Assembly (NCBI GenBank): GCA_036346395.1
Contig: CM070615.1
Span: forward strand, 25,415,282 to 25,479,281
DNA length: 64,000 bases
Direction of reading: 5' to 3'
Origin: Hsuehochloa calcarea
Taxonomy: Eukaryota > Streptophyta > Magnoliopsida > Poales > Poaceae
Shown: positions 11,301 to 24,047 of the stretch, in pieces
How the letters are laid out: the number at the start of each line of letters is the position of its first letter
Position numbering within the stretch: the first letter of the stretch is position 1
The notes under the pieces: generated by a model
The model's database searches: none
Seen by the model: the letters and a program-made list of their open reading frames with translations, nothing else
What the model was told of the DNA's origin: nothing
Translations under genes and position numbers: made by a program

Positions 11301-11917
11301 AAGATCCGGGATTTTATGGCCGTCGACACGAATGGAGGTCGAACTCCCAAGTTCGACCGACCATTTTGCCATGCGCCCCATTGCTTCCTTATTATGGAGG
11401 ATTGCTCCCTAAAGGAAACTCGGGACGCAGCACACTATTTTGTGCGCTCAAAATAATGCCGCAGCTTCTCAAGACATGAGGAGGGCATATAGAAGTTTTT
11501 GACCGAGGGTAACGCCCTTAGGCCCGTAAAACTTGCCGACGAGTAAACCGTCGTTGTACGCTTTCACGCTCTACGACCAATATCGCGCTTGCCGCTCGTG
11601 GCGTGGCGCTAGGTAAATTAAGAGCGCCTCTTCCGCTTTGGAGAAACCGAACAGAGCACTCGTAAGGTACCTCTTGACATCCTCAAAGGCGGCATTGCCT
11701 CGCTCGACCACTCAAAACCTTCGTGTCTCCCGAGAAGTTTAAAGAAAGGTAGTCCTTTTCTCCTAGTCGTGCGATGAAACGACTTAAAGCCGCCATGCAC
11801 CCAGTGAGTTTCTGGACTTCCTTTTTTGTGGTTGGAGGACGCATCTAGAGGATGGCCTTTATTTTTTCAGATTTGCTTCGATTCCTCGCTCGTATACTAG
11901 GAATCCAAGCAATTTTC
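11300..11917 (-). pseudogene. RT connection and first RNase H domain of the Tat pol (degraded)
   Basis: After a one-base frameshift at about 11915 the RT reads on as KLLGFLVYERGIEANLKKIK. Further down the minus strand are a segment like the usual IARLGEKDYLSL (about 11740-11790) and GRMAKWSVELG (about 11340-11375), which marks the end of the first RNase H domain in this family. Several frame changes occur, so it is a pseudogene segment continuous with the RT above it. Confidence 0.65.
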
Positions 11918-12724
11918 TCAAGAAATTCCAAACACACACTTCTCTGGATTAAGTTTTAAGCGGTACTTTTTGAGATTGTCGAATGTTTCTTGTAGGTCAG
12001 TGATATGATTAATTCTCTTAATGCTTTTTACGACTAGATCATCAACATAGGCTTCCAGATTCCAGCCTAATTGAGATGAAAAAGTCGATTGCATTAAGCG
12101 TTGAAAAGAAGCACCGGCATTCTTTAGACCAAATGGCATTTTGACATAGCAAAAGGTACCAAATGGAGTAATGATTGCGGTCTTTTCTTCATCGTTTAGA
12201 CACATATTGATCTGGTGGTATCCAGAATATGCATCTAAAAAACTTAATATCTCACAACCTGCAGTAGAATCAACCAACTGATCGATACGAGGTAAAGGGA
12301 AATCATCTTTTGGACAAGCTTTATTAAGATCAGTAAAGTCTACGCATATACGTCATTTGTCGTTCGAATTTTTGACCATTACAGGGTTAGCCAACCACTC
12401 TGGGTGGTTGACTTCTCTTATAAAGCATGCCTTAAGTAGCTTATCCAATTCTGATTTAATAGCATCTCGTCGATCAGGGGCAAATCTCCGTAATTTTTGT
12501 TTTACAGGTACTTTATCAGCCGTAAAGCTAGCCTCGTGCTCGATCACCTCCACGGGACTCCGGCATGTCGGATGCTTGCCACGCAAAGACATCTGCGTTA
12601 GCTCTGAGGAAGGTAATGAGGGCGTCTTCCTATTTGGGGTCGAAAGTCTCCCGATGCGAGCAGCCTTCGAGGGCTCTCTGGCCCGGAGGAACCTCTTTGA
12701 CTTGGTCGCTCGGCTTTGGTGCAA
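11918..12724 (-). pseudogene. Tat reverse transcriptase with a premature stop
   Basis: Reverse transcriptase copies the element RNA into DNA. The fingers segment ends at KNSNDK (12356), then TGA (12353-12355) stands where the family has Trp (NDKWR). The frame then continues in the palm with VDFTDLNKACPKDDFPLPRID, FLDAYSGYHQINM, FGTFCYVKMPFGLKNAGASF and the catalytic AYVDDLVVKS. Apart from the stop and the frameshift at its end the domain is well kept, including the YVDD aspartates. A TGG to TGA change is a G-to-A transition, as expected from decay of methylated cytosine on the other strand. Confidence 0.85.
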
Positions 12725-12963
12725 CTTTAGGCTTCGACTTGCTAGTCGAATCGTCGACTTTCATCTCGAGTTGGTATTTGACCAACCATCTCGAGGATCG
12801 ACGGCCGCAGTTTATACGCCATCTTTTGTCATATTGAATTGTGATCACTCCTTTGGGACCTGGCATCTTAAGACATTGATACCCATAATGAGTAGCCATT
12901 AAGAATTTTGCCAAAGTTGGTCGTCCGAGTATGACGTTATATGCCGTATCGAAATCGACCACA

Positions 12964-13320
12964 TCAAAGGAGACTTTCTACGTCTCCGAAATTACTTGGC
13001 GAGCCAAATGTTAAAGGAAGAGAAACTTGGCCAATGGGTTTGGCCGAAGACCCCGGTACGATTCCATGAAAGGAGTATCGTACCGGTCTTACCTTTGTCA
13101 TGGGTACTTGCATCTCGTCCAGGGCATTAGTAAATAGTATGTTCAAGGAACTGCCACCATCAACCAACACTCGATTGACCCGACAGTTGTTGATAGTGGG
13201 TTCGACCACAATCGGATATCGACCTGATCGATTCGAAGTGATCGGACAATCACCCTTCTCAAAAGAAATGGTAACTTCCGACCACTTCGGTAGGTTATTG
13301 ACAAGAGGAGCGTTTATAGA
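12964..13320 (-). pseudogene. Tat aspartic protease, cut upstream by a nested LTR
   Basis: The frame 12964-13209 contains LVDGGSSLNILF (about 13128-13164), the Tat form of the retropepsin active site (D[ST]G is DGG here, as in other Tat elements). It is followed by the flap-like PVRYSFHGIVPGSSAKPIGQV. A segment at 12630-12962 in a shifted frame (VDFDTAYNVILGRPTLAKF and following) continues the protease and the link to RT. The solo LTR 13326-16314 separates it from gag. The protease would process the Gag-Pol polyprotein. Confidence 0.75.
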
Positions 13321-13325
13321 GTTTA

Positions 13326-16314
13326 TGTAGCGTCCCGTTTTTCGGAGTTTTTGAAAATTTTAAAAAGAGAACCATTTGTTTCTTTTTGCCAAAAGCTTAA
13401 TTTGGAAATTTCAAAAATAATTGCAGTTTAAATATGAATTAATCAAACTTCAATTAAATTAAAGTTGGTTTAATTGAGTTTTCTAGAATTTAAAATCAAA
13501 ATTATTATTTTAAGAATTTTCTGGGATTTATTGGATTTTAGAAATTTATTTTTGTTTTATCCGAAATTAAAAATTAATTTATTTGTAAAAGAAAAAGAAA
13601 ATTTAAAGTTAAAAGTATTTTTATTAAGTCCTTAATAATTCAAGGAATTTATGTGAATTTTTCTAGAATTTTTGGAGTCTATTTGCTATTTTCTAAATTG
13701 CTTTTTGATTTGTGTGAATATCTAAAATCAAAAATGCATTTAAAATTTCTTTTCCGTTTTGGGCCGAAACCCCAGCCGGCCCATCGCTGTTCCCCGCCTC
13801 CGCCCACCTCGCTGCCCATTTCCCGCCTCCCGCCTCCTTCACCTCGGCCGTTGGATCCTCATCCAAGCGTCCTCGTTTCGCCGCGCCTTGCTTCGACCGT
13901 TGGATCGAGATCCGCCCGCTCGTTCGCCGCCGCTCGTCTCCTCGCCCGTCCCCTTTCCATCGCGACCGTCTGTTCGCATATCGACGGCTTTCGCATCGCT
14001 GCGCCTCCTCGCTCCCACCGTCCGACGAATCGGACGGCCTCGCTGCTGCCTCCGACGCGCGCTCTCTCTCTCTCCCTGCCGCCGCGAATCTCGCCGCCGC
14101 GAATCCGCGCCAAGCTGCCTGCCTCCGTCCGGCCTCGCCGTCGCGTCCGCGCCGTCCGTCCGCCTCCGTCGCGTCTGGTTGCCCTGGCCCGCCTGCTTGC
14201 GCTCGACGCTCATTGCTTTTCGCCGAGCTCTATAAAATCGCCGCGCCTCTTCCTCTCCCTCTCTTCTTTCTCTCTCTCTCGGTCGCGCGTCGCGCTCCTC
14301 CCCTCTTCTCCTTCGCGCCGCCGCTGCGTCTCCGAAGGCGTCGCCGCCTTCTCTCTCGCCGACGCCGTCGTCTCTCTAACTCCGTGGCCACGCGCCGCTC
14401 TGCCTCTCTCTCTCTCGCCTCGGCCCGAGCCCACGTGTCCGCCACGTGGCGCCACGTCGCCACGTGACGGTTCTGCCTGCGTGGTCGCTGCGTCGGCGAT
14501 GCGCAAGCGCGCCGATGTAATCCGGAATTTTAATAGAAAATAATTCGAAAAATCGGAAAAATCCAATTCCATCATTTTATGTGATTTTCAACTTCTTTTG
14601 GCTATAACTTTCACATCCGAACTCCGATTTGGGTGATCCAAATTTCTAAATTCATATAAATTCATCCTCTTTCATTTGGTACTGGTTTTGTAATTTTTGG
14701 AGTGCATTTAATGCTGTTTTATTTATTTGTTGCTTTTCTCGCACGTAGATTAGCGTGCTTTAAGATTTCTTCGACCCGACGATCAAGACCGCGCCTCACA
14801 ATCTAAGGCAAGTCGTAGGCCTTTGACCATGTTGAACCCATTTTACGAATGTATATTGTATTAAATTATCATGCATGGCTAGTTTTATTAAAAATGGTTT
14901 TGGGAGTAGATAATTACCAAATTGCCATTATGCCTCCTTGATAAATTAAAAATGAAATGTCTCCTTGAATGACATATATCCTTGGACACCTTAGGATGGT
15001 TAATACTAGTTGGACATAATTGTATACCAACTTGGGAGCGTATTATTGCTTAGACATGCTCTAGTTACCCGCGAGACTTTCGATCACATGTTCGATGATG
15101 AATGAAATTTGACTAATGGAACTATGGAACAGTGGTGTGAGGCCACTTTTATTAAAAGATGTTGTGCCATGGCAGGGATTGCCATTTGGTCGGGTATGAA
15201 CAAAAATGGTTTATGCTCGGGCTTAAGGTAGGAAGCTAGAGTGGGTGCGTAATGCACATTGGGTTGTGGTAGACTTGTCTGAGCAGCCAACTAAGGACTT
15301 AACTTTGCAAGTCATTGATCTGGGTCACCTCGTGCAACCATAAGTCCGGTATGGGACGGACCTGGCCAATTAATTAGGAAAGTTTTGAGTCGGTTCTGTT
15401 GTGGCTGTTTATTGGCGCAAGAGGGGGCTGTGATGGCGAAACCTTAGCGGGCAGAACCGAGGCAAAATGGAACTTTGTAAAAGCCTTGTCACGTGCTCTA
15501 GACTACTCACCTAAGGAAGTGAGCGGTGGTATCGACGGATGCCAAACAAACTAGAGAATTCGTGTCTTGTGGGTAAAGCTGTACAACCTCTGCAGAGTGT
15601 TAAAAATCTATTCGAATAGCCGTGTCCCCGGTTACGGACATGCCTGGTGATTTCGCGCAAGGGGTAGTATTTTCAAAAATGTGGTTTGGTTCGATGGAAA
15701 CGTTTGGTTGGAATGGTTGGGAAGTGAACGGGATGTTCACTGCTTGATTCAAAAGAACTTGGTTATCTATGTATTATTCTTTTAAAATCCTGCTTTGCAA
15801 TCTAATTATTGTATTTACTGTTAAACTTGCTTTCTGCAAATTAAACCATAAAGCCATCCTTGTTTAAGCCTGGCATGAATACTATGTGCATACATTTTCA
15901 CGACTTGTCGAGTACTTTATGTACTCACGGCTTTATGCCCTTTGTTGATCAGTCCCAGCAGAAGGATCAGGAAATGTTGAGTACTATGAAGAATGCTACT
16001 TTGAAGACTTCGCGAACTAGGTCACGTCCTCCACTCGATTGCCTGTGGGCATGTCGATTGAGCTCCACGTATTTTTGAGATTTCCGCTGCCAGATACTCT
16101 GTTGTGGTTAAGCCCTGTGTGGCGACTTTTGTAAGAACCTTGACCATAAGGTCTTTGCTGCTTTAATTAATATTACTTTGTCTGCTTCATTAGTTCGTTG
16201 TTGAATGGTTATGATTACATCATTGTTGCAACTGTGCAAGCTAGCTATTGATCATGGGACTAGCTTGGTATGCACAGAGGGTCTCGGGGTTGTGTGACAC
16301 CCGGGGCGCCGACA
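13326..16314 (+). mobile_element. Solo LTR (2989 bp, RIRE3/RIRE8-like) between gag and protease
   Basis: It starts TGTAGCGTCCC and ends GCGCCGACA (TG..CA) and is flanked by a perfect TSD GTTTA (13321-13325 and 16315-16319). Layout: AT-rich start to 13750, a GC-rich block 13760-14500 rich in TCC, CGC and CTCTCT runs, a TATA box (14231-14238), then the conserved block with CTCTGCAGAG and the palindrome CTATTCGAATAG (15608-15619), then a GAGTAC..GTACTC area near 15910. There is no gag-pol, so it arose by LTR-LTR recombination. The long ORFs in the GC-rich block (296 aa plus and others) are low-complexity artefacts. Confidence 0.9.
14231..14238 (+). promoter_or_regulatory. TATA box of solo LTR 13326-16314
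   Basis: TATAAAAT follows the GC-rich block and precedes a CT-rich stretch, a plausible core promoter and transcript start of this LTR family. Confidence 0.55.
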
Positions 16315-16551
16315 GTTTACCTCTCGTCCGACAGCTTTGAGTTGTCGTTTCGACTCGTATGTCGATGATCCTCCGTAGATGTGCTTTACGGTATGTTGCG
16401 GATCTTGGAACGGCATCTCTTCATCATCCGACGACTTTTGGTCACTTGTATTCCCTACTTGCTTGAAAGTGGGGAGTGGCCCTTTCCGTTGTAGTAGTCC
16501 TCGAGCTTTCTTTGAAAAACTCGGCAGTTGCGGAGGTCATGTCCTTCCTTT

Positions 16552-18627
16552 TTATGGAAAGGACACCACCTTGGTTTGTCGCTCCTGCGATCGTATGCGC
16601 TTACCTTTGCCTTGATCGAGTACGACTTGGTGGTCGGGGCTCTTTATCTTTACGGCCAAGACCTCCTTGAAACCATCGGTTTGTGGTTTTTGATTCTTCA
16701 TTTTCTTCTTGGACTTCTTTGCTTTCTTGTCCTTACCAACTTCACCTGGCTCTCGAGGAGTGTACGCTTCTCGATCAATAGTGTTGTTCCACTCGACCAC
16801 CTCGAAGCGAACAGATATCGATCGGCCATCTCAAGAGTTCTAAGCAATGTTGTTGGGAGGATTCAAAGCAATATCCTCTGTTATCCTTCTACTACGGACT
16901 CCTTGCTTAAAAGCCCTGATCACAGAGGAGTCAGAAATTTCCAGAATTGAGTTACGAACCTGACTAAAGCGTTTGATGTATTGACGCAAAGTCTCGTTGT
17001 TGTTCTGTTTTATCCGGTGTAAGTCGTCTTCCTTTCGAGGCGGTTGTATGTGCCTTGGAAATTTGCTGTAGAAGATCGCAGAGGTGTTGCTAAGAGTAGA
17101 TCGACTCGAGTGGTTGGTTTAATAACCACGATCGAGCGGATCCTTCAAGCACGATCGGAAGGTAATTTGCCATTACATGCTCTCCTCCTCCCGCCGCTCT
17201 GACCATTGTTGTATAGATCTGAAGAAATTTGATGGGATTTTGAGATCCATCAAATTTCTCCATGTTCACTGGTCGAAAATGAGGTGGTCGTGAATCGCTC
17301 AAGGTCAAAGAAAATGCCCGAGATCGGTAATTACTTCTTGACGCCTTCTTTGTAGGAAAGAAGGGTTAATGTCACCAGTGATCGTATACTGACGATACCC
17401 AACAACAGTCGACTGTCCCGTAGTAGGTCTCACTTCACGAGGAATACTCGCACTCCATCCGTTGCGGATTTCTTTGTCGAAGTGGTGAATGATCACCTCT
17501 CAGGGGCTTCTTGATCATCACCGATCGAAATGTATTTCTCGAATAGGGATCGATGCGACTTATGGCCGTGTCGATTCCTACGTGGAGAAATATTTGATTG
17601 ACTGGTAGCTGAGGAAGTCGCATTGCTACGACTACCTGAATGTTGTCGACGAGGTACTTCCAGTCTTGTCATCACGGTTCGAAGCCTTTGCGCAATCTCT
17701 TCAGCAAAGAGATCGTACCCTGGCGTTCGAGCAAGCTCTTGATTGGGATTCTCGAGCAAGTCGTTGATGTCCTGGAGTTCTTGTACCTCCTTCGACTGAT
17801 GTTGAATGCGCCCAGGCAGGTTCTTCTGGGCTGCAACTTTCTTTCGTCGGATGACCTCAAAATCCTCCTCATCAGATCTTTGAGGCCTTCTCAGTGGAGT
17901 GCGAGAATGTCGAGGATTTCCCTCGCGTTCATCAGAGTGTTGGTTCTGTCTGTCACCGGTGGTGCCCTTGCCATTACCACGAGGGGGCGCAGTGTGTGAT
18001 CTTCGGGGAGTGTTCTTATCTCGGCCTCCATGAGGCTGACCCTGACTTGAGGGAAGGACGAAGACCTCCCGTTGATGATTCTCACTTGCGCTCGAGGCCT
18101 CCCCGCTTGAGGAGTGCTCGAGAGACACAATCTGACGACTTGGAGTAATCCTCCGTAGGGGAACTCCGGGTTATAATCATCTCCGCTCAGAAATGAGATC
18201 TGCGGAGAGACGGCCGAATTTGCAGAAAGCATGCTTGATCCCACCCTCCGGAGTTACCCCGAGAGAGGATCACTAGATGTTGGTGGAGTCTCGAATGGTG
18301 GCTCCCGAACTTGTCTCACTGGTCGGACCGCCTTAGGGGACTTGAACACTTGGAGGAAAAACTCTCGTCGTGTTGTGAGTCCTCCCGGTGCGGTTACAGT
18401 CGGATTGACCCTTGTCCTTTGAGGAATTGGCTCATCTGTTGGGCGATCGTTGTGGGGATAAGGATCCTCCTCAACTCCATTGATGGGATGGTTTCGGAGA
18501 ATAATCTCGGAGGCAACATCACCATTAGCGGATGCATCACTCGGCTCGTAGTCGAAACGGCATCCATGTCGACGCTCACGTAATCTGTCAAGTCAAACCA
18601 GTTCTCCTCGTTCCATTCTCCTGCCAT
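16552..18627 (-). pseudogene. Tat gag (several frames)
   Basis: Gag packages the element RNA. The start is the ATG at 18627 (MAGEWNEENWFDLTDYVSVD), about 55 bases after the PBS. Then follow an Arg/Ser-rich region (17493-18128, with SPRRNRHGHKSHRSLFEKYI), and the core gag domain (17090-17308) with FDGSQNPIKFLQIYTTM and MANYLPIVLEGSARSWL, which is typical of Tat capsids. A basic tail lies at 16552-16800 (GKDKKAKKSKKKMKNQK). The pieces lie in different frames, so single-base indels have broken it. A CCHC knuckle is not clear. Confidence 0.75.
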
Positions 18628-18682
18628 GATTGCATGAGATTTGGAAAAAGAGAGTATGTTGACAAGAGATTACTGGAAGATC

Positions 18683-18700
18683 CCCACGGTCGGCGCCAAC
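18683..18700 (-). other. Primer binding site of the Tat element
   Basis: Directly after the minus-strand LTR end ACCGACA, the sequence reads GTTGGCGCCGACCGTGGG. A TGGCGCC-type PBS next to the 5' LTR is common in Tat and related gypsy elements. It marks the right LTR as the 5' LTR. Confidence 0.75.
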
Positions 18701-19520
18701 TGTCGGTGTATTAGAACCGATCTTACGTAAAGATTATTTGATTCGGGGTCTCTAAAGATGAAATCACGCAGAGTGGTTGACACGGATGTTTAGACAGGTT
18801 CAGGCCTTCTCCGGAGAGAATAATAACCCTACTCCTGTGTGTGTATGGTATTCTCGATGATCAAGTAAGAAGCTAAGACTATTACAGAGAACAGTACTTG
18901 TGTTTCTCCTTGACCCGCTCTATTTCGCCCTGATTAGCTATCTGTGTCCTCGCCTCCCTCCTGTCCCTCTGATTGATGCCCTTATATAGTCGTGAAGGAG
19001 TAGCCGTTTTGTCCTGCGGAAGATGCGCCTAATTAATCAAAGAATGGGCGATGATGGCGATGATACGGCGCATTGGCTTCTTCACGCCGTCTGGCAGTTA
19101 TCTTCCAGAGGTAATGGGGTATTTAAGCACCATTACTACGCGGAATAATAGTGCGTGTGGACCATTCGGATTCCTTAATCAATTGGACCCACTCGCCTGT
19201 AGGTTTGATTATAAGGTGGTCGTGGTTTACTTGGTCGCGGAAAGACTTACGACCAAGTAGTGGTCGTAGAAGGACTTACGACCAGGTAATGGTCGTAGAA
19301 GGACTTACGACCAGGTAATGGTCGTAGAAAGACTTACGACCATAACATAGTCGTAGTAAGACTTACGACTATGGGGGTGATTGTAGAAGATCTTACAATC
19401 ACTTGGTAGGTCTTCCCCTTATAAATATAAGGGGTATTTGTGGGGACTATGTGACATCATATTCACCTATAATAAGAATTATAGATAAAAGATAAAATAA
19501 GGATTATTAGATCCTCGTCA
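18701..19520 (-). repeat. 5' LTR of the Tat element (820 bp)
   Basis: On the plus strand it runs from TGTCGGTGTA to CCTCGTCA. It holds six hairpin units (about 19228-19407), the palindromic TATA region 19415-19434 and a second TATA-like ATATA at about 18983. Outside the hairpin array it is nearly identical to 1-552, with small differences near 19038-19070. Confidence 0.9.
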
Positions 19521-19660
19521 ATACCCTATTTAGCTACTCTCGTATTTTCATAGAAATCTTGTTATTTTTAGCACTTACAATATTTTTACTATGTAACAAC
19601 GAAAACCTACAAAGTTTCCGCTTTGTTTGGTATTTTTCTAGATTTAATCTAATTCACACC

Positions 19661-19731
<71 letters not shown>

Positions 19732-19775
19732 GATAAGCTAAACTATGTACAGCTAAAATGATGTACTACATCAAA
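19521..19775. other. Host DNA between two element nests, with a (TA)n microsatellite at 19664-19730
   Basis: AT-rich DNA with no gene. A run of about 33 TA repeats fills 19664-19730. The 5 bases TCAAA at 19771-19775 are the left TSD of solo LTR X. Confidence 0.8.
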
Positions 19776-20713
19776 TGTAACATTCCAAAGTTCTCTTACC
19801 AAATTTAAAATTAATAAAGTTATTATTTTATTATATTTTTTGAGTTGTAAAAGAGTTCCTGGATTTTCTAAAATATAAAAGAGTTTTCTTGTTTAATGTT
19901 TTAAAAAAATTAATTTTAAAATTTCTTATTTTTTTAATGTCAAAAAAATAAAAATTTACTGAGTTTTCTGGTGTTTTCTTGGATTTGAAGTTAAAAATAA
20001 ATTTTAATTATTTTCTAGATTTTTTTGGATTTTTAAAAGCTTTTTTCCTTTTTATTTGAAAGCCAAAATAAATTATTTGCAAATTTAATTACCAATTATG
20101 AGTTGGAAATATTTTATTTATATACAAAATAATTTAGGGAATTTCTGTGAATTTTTCCATAAATTTTGGACTTTATTTGCTATTTTCTAAAAGCTAAATT
20201 GAATTAACGCTATTTCTAAAATAATTAAACCCTCAAAAATCTGAAATAGAACTCGGGCCGAATCTCCCAGCCCATTTCTCCTTTTTTTTCTCTTTTTCTC
20301 CTCGCCCCCGCCAGTTTTCCCCACCACACTTCACCCCGCGAGCCTACCTCCACCTTTTTCCTCTTTCTCTCACTACCAAGCAAGTCCCCCTATGTCAGCC
20401 ACTGTCCTTCTCTTCCCTTTCTCTCCTCTCACCGCCACCCATGGCCCACATGTTAGCGCCTTCTTCCCCTTTCCATCTTCTTCCTCGTGCTGGCTTTCCT
20501 TCCACCATTACCTTACGCTAAAACCTTCCAAAGTCAGATCAAATCGCCCGAATCTCGCACGATTTCGCCAAAGAATAAAGTTGTGTAATCACGCGTCCAA
20601 TTTTTGGCATCCCATTCCTTTTTCTCGCCACCAATGCCCCCTAATTTCTCCTCTGTCCCAGCGAGAGCTTCTTACACCGGACGACATTCTGACCTCGCCC
20701 GCGCCCTGCACCC

Positions 20714-20721
20714 TATAAATA
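20714..20721 (+). promoter_or_regulatory. TATA box of solo LTR X
   Basis: TATAAATA after a GC-rich, CT-rich block, equivalent to the TATA in the sister LTRs. The ORFs around it (20392-20810 and 20948-21316) show no known domain and lie in the LTR leader. Confidence 0.55.
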
Positions 20722-22042
20722 GCGTCCCCGTCTCCGCCTCTCCTCACTCATTCCATCGCCGCCCTCCACCTCGCTCCTCCCACTCTCTAGCTCTCATATT
20801 TTGGAGTTGAAGCTTCGCCGCTCATAGCCCTTCTGCCATCAAATTCTTCGCCTTTGACGACACTCCGGTGACATTGACTACATCCCCAACATGACCTCGT
20901 CGCGTTCCACCTGAAACTCGCCTTCGCCGTAACTTGCCGAAACACCGTTGCTATTTGCACCCAAACCTCCCGCCGCACATCTTCTCGCCGCCGGTCACCA
21001 CATCACACTCAGCCGCCATTTAGGTGAGCATCTAGTTCACCATGACCTCCTCTACCTTTTTGTGCATTTGCTAGACCTCGCTGTGGCGCGTAGCACCGGC
21101 GAGCTCCACACCCGTGCGCCACTACCTCGCTGTGGTGACGTGGTAGACACGTACGAGCCACGCCAGCACCATGTCACCACACTTGCCCTGTCAGCTCTGT
21201 GTGGTAGCCACATCAACACAAGCATCAACCCTAGCTACTGTTTCCTAGGCCAAGTCCATGGTGGACCGTTGACCACCCATGGACCAGGTCCAATGACAAT
21301 GGCGCCCACATGTTAGTAGAATTTTCCATAGAAAATCAATCCAGCCGAAAACAATTTCGGGTGATAAAGTCATGATGTGTCATATTTTGAATTTCCTTTA
21401 GAAAAATAAATTAGTAAATTCCAAAAATTGAATTTAGATCATTTTTTTAGGGTTTAATTTTCCATGGACTCGTTCTCCTTCATACGAGCTCTAAATTCGA
21501 CGATTAAAATTTATAAATTCATATAAAATCAATATATAGATTAATAATCTAAAATATTTAATTTGGAGTTTATTTTACTTTTATTTGAATTTTTTTAATT
21601 TGGCTTGTTTTCGCGTTTAGATTTCGACAAGTTTGGAGAGTCATATTTCGACGTCATTTGTAACAGCCCAAATTTTCATTTATAGTTAAAAATAAAATTT
21701 AATTATTTTTTTCTAGAATTTTTAGGAATTTAAAAAAATCCCTAATTATTTTAAAGCCAAAAAAATTTATTACCAATGTTGTGTTAGAAATAATTGTATT
21801 AAGTTCAAAATGATTCAACAAAATTCTGTGTATTTTTCTAGAATTTTTGGACTTTATTTACTTTTTTAAAAAACCTAAATGAGCTATTTCAATTTCTGTA
21901 ATTCAAAAATCTTCAAAATTCCAAAAAAAAATACTTCGGTCCGAATTTCATGGCTGTTCCTTTTCCTTCCATGACCGACTTCGGTCCGCCTGCATGCGCT
22001 TCTCTCGCCCTCGCCGACAAGCGAGCCCCCTCTCTGCTCATC

Positions 22043-24047
22043 AGTAACACCACGCTATTCTAAGCCAAGATGTCACACAAATCTAATAAAGATACTAATA
22101 GTACACAACATTACGGAGTTAATCGGGCTCAATCATCAATATCCCATAAGGAACGATTTATAAACGACAACATTTCATGGGAAGGAATGGAAAAATAGTC
22201 ATAAAACGACGTCAATAAGCATTACCAAAATTGGATTATTACAACTGAAATTTATCAAATAGTTGTGGATTGAAAGATAACATTAGTTATTATGATTGGA
22301 TAAAGGTGTTATCGCGTCTTTGGACTACTCCCACAAAAGGTCTTGCCTTCTTCCTCATTTACCTAAATAAAACAAACAAAGCAAGGATGAGCCAAAGACT
22401 CAGCAAGTACATTTAACGAATAACCGAAACATCAAGAGAACAAGGTAATCACAATCCAGTTGTAAACACTTCTCTGAATATTTATGAAAATGCATGGAAT
22501 GGAATAATGCAATGAAGGAATGGATTTATTCACAACTTATACTGCAGATAGTGAGTGACACACCCGTCGGTGTTCACTTAAGCCCGTACTTAACAAAGTA
22601 CGGGGACCTCAAATACCGTATGAAGAACGTTTCATACGGGTGTCCAACATTGCCCACATTGGAATGGTGGGTCTTACGTGCCCATTCTGGAATTGATGGG
22701 AAATTTCCACTCCCGTGGACGGAAACGAAGCATGTAGGAATGGAATGAATCATGTATCACAAGAAACATAAATATTGAAATCTATCCACATCATGAGCAC
22801 AACGCAAGAACAATCATATATTCGACACATCATCATGCATTCCTTTGAAAACAACAAAAATTAACAAACAAGATTACTTGCCTTTCGGCGTTGCGGCGCG
22901 TTAGTAAACAACGAAGGTGTTCCCACACGCGATGCTTCGCCGCCTACACAAATATGTTCCCAAAATAAGAACAACGATATTACATTGCTACCGATGTTCT
23001 ACAATATCTTCTAACTACCCAATATACCGCACAAACCCGACTTGAAAACAAACTATTCAGCCAGATTTCAGCCCTTCTGATCAGCGGTAAGAGAAAAATC
23101 GTAATTAAATATCCGTAACTCATAATTAATTGAAACCAGTGCTCAAATAATTTTAACGCACCAGGCTACAAAACTCTAGTTGGTGGAATCCTTTGATTCG
23201 GCCAAAACGGTGGCCTAAACAACAGTTGAAAACACTAATGAGATATCTGCCTGATTTTTAACACAGTGGTAAAGAAAATGACGTAACTTTTATTATACTG
23301 ATCCAATAGAGGTGATCTTTACCAACATGGAAATATAATTTAAAGGGCTACAACAACCTATTTGGGTGGGAGTTCTGAATCTGACTGTAACTAGATTAAA
23401 ACCGACGAGCAACCGACAGCCTCCAAAATCTCTGACAGACAGAGTAGTGTGCGGTTAAAAATTCATATCTCCTAAACCACAGGGTGGAATCTCGTGATCT
23501 CGGTGCCAAAAGAAATCTAAGGAAACCAGGAACATAACTCTGTGAGACGAAAACCCGATATTCGGCCTCTAAGTAATTCATAATGGCCCGACAAACAAAT
23601 CTGCCAAAACACGTCAGCTGTCCAGGACAGTCGTGGTAAAACTACCATATCTCCTAAACCGTAACTCCAAATCAGAAGATCTCAGTGCCTAAAGAAAGCT
23701 AAGATCAAGGGCTACAACTTTCGAAGAGGTGGGAAGATCAGAAAACGTACGTAACTTACCCAAATCTGACGAACAAATCTGGCGCACGATAGGGAGGAGG
23801 GTGGTGGCCGGTTGGAGAGGGGGAGGAGGGGGTGGCGGCTTGGGAGGAGTGGGGAGAGAGGGGATAGGCTAGGGTTTGGGGATGAGAAAAAACCCCTTGG
23901 TGGCCCCTCTCATGGGCCCCTCTCGGTGCGGCCCGTGCCCAGTTGTCGGAAGATCGTTGAAAACCCCGCCGATTCAGAGATTTCAGTTCTTGTTTGAATT
24001 TTCCTCCCGGTACTTTTCTAATTACCCGATCCAATCCGGGTATTACA
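22043..24047 (-). repeat. 3' LTR of the LARD-like element
   Basis: It aligns over its whole length with 28374-30386, with scattered substitutions and short indels (for example CTTTCGGCGTTGCGGCG here against CTTTCGTGTTGCGACG). That indicates an older insertion than the Tat element. A polypurine tract AAGGAGGGTAGAA (minus strand, 24048-24060) abuts it. Confidence 0.85.

Larger units (their letters stand above)
1..19520 (-). mobile_element. Tat-lineage Ty3/gypsy LTR retrotransposon, RIRE2-like, 3' end cut by window edge
   Basis: Two direct copies of one LTR bound the element: 1-552 (partial) and 18701-19520. Read on the minus strand the order is 5' LTR, PBS (18683-18700), gag, protease, reverse transcriptase, RNase H, second RNase H, integrase, antisense gene region, polypurine tract (553-567), 3' LTR. 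This Ty3/gypsy domain order, the protease motif VDGGSSLNILF, and a large antisense ORF between pol and the 3' LTR are known for the Tat lineage (RIRE2, Grande). Two solo LTRs (4940-9006 and 13326-16314) are nested inside. Coding regions carry frameshifts and stops, so the copy is not autonomous. The left TSD lies outside the window. Confidence 0.85.

Noticed and set aside
13653..14543. 296-codon plus-strand ORF
   Set aside because: It lies in the GC-rich, CT-repeat block of a solo LTR. Its product is low-complexity Ser/Arg/Pro/Leu with no domain, and several overlapping frames are equally open.
19559..19741. 60-codon ORF ending in a Tyr-Ile repeat
   Set aside because: It is the translation of the (TA)n microsatellite.
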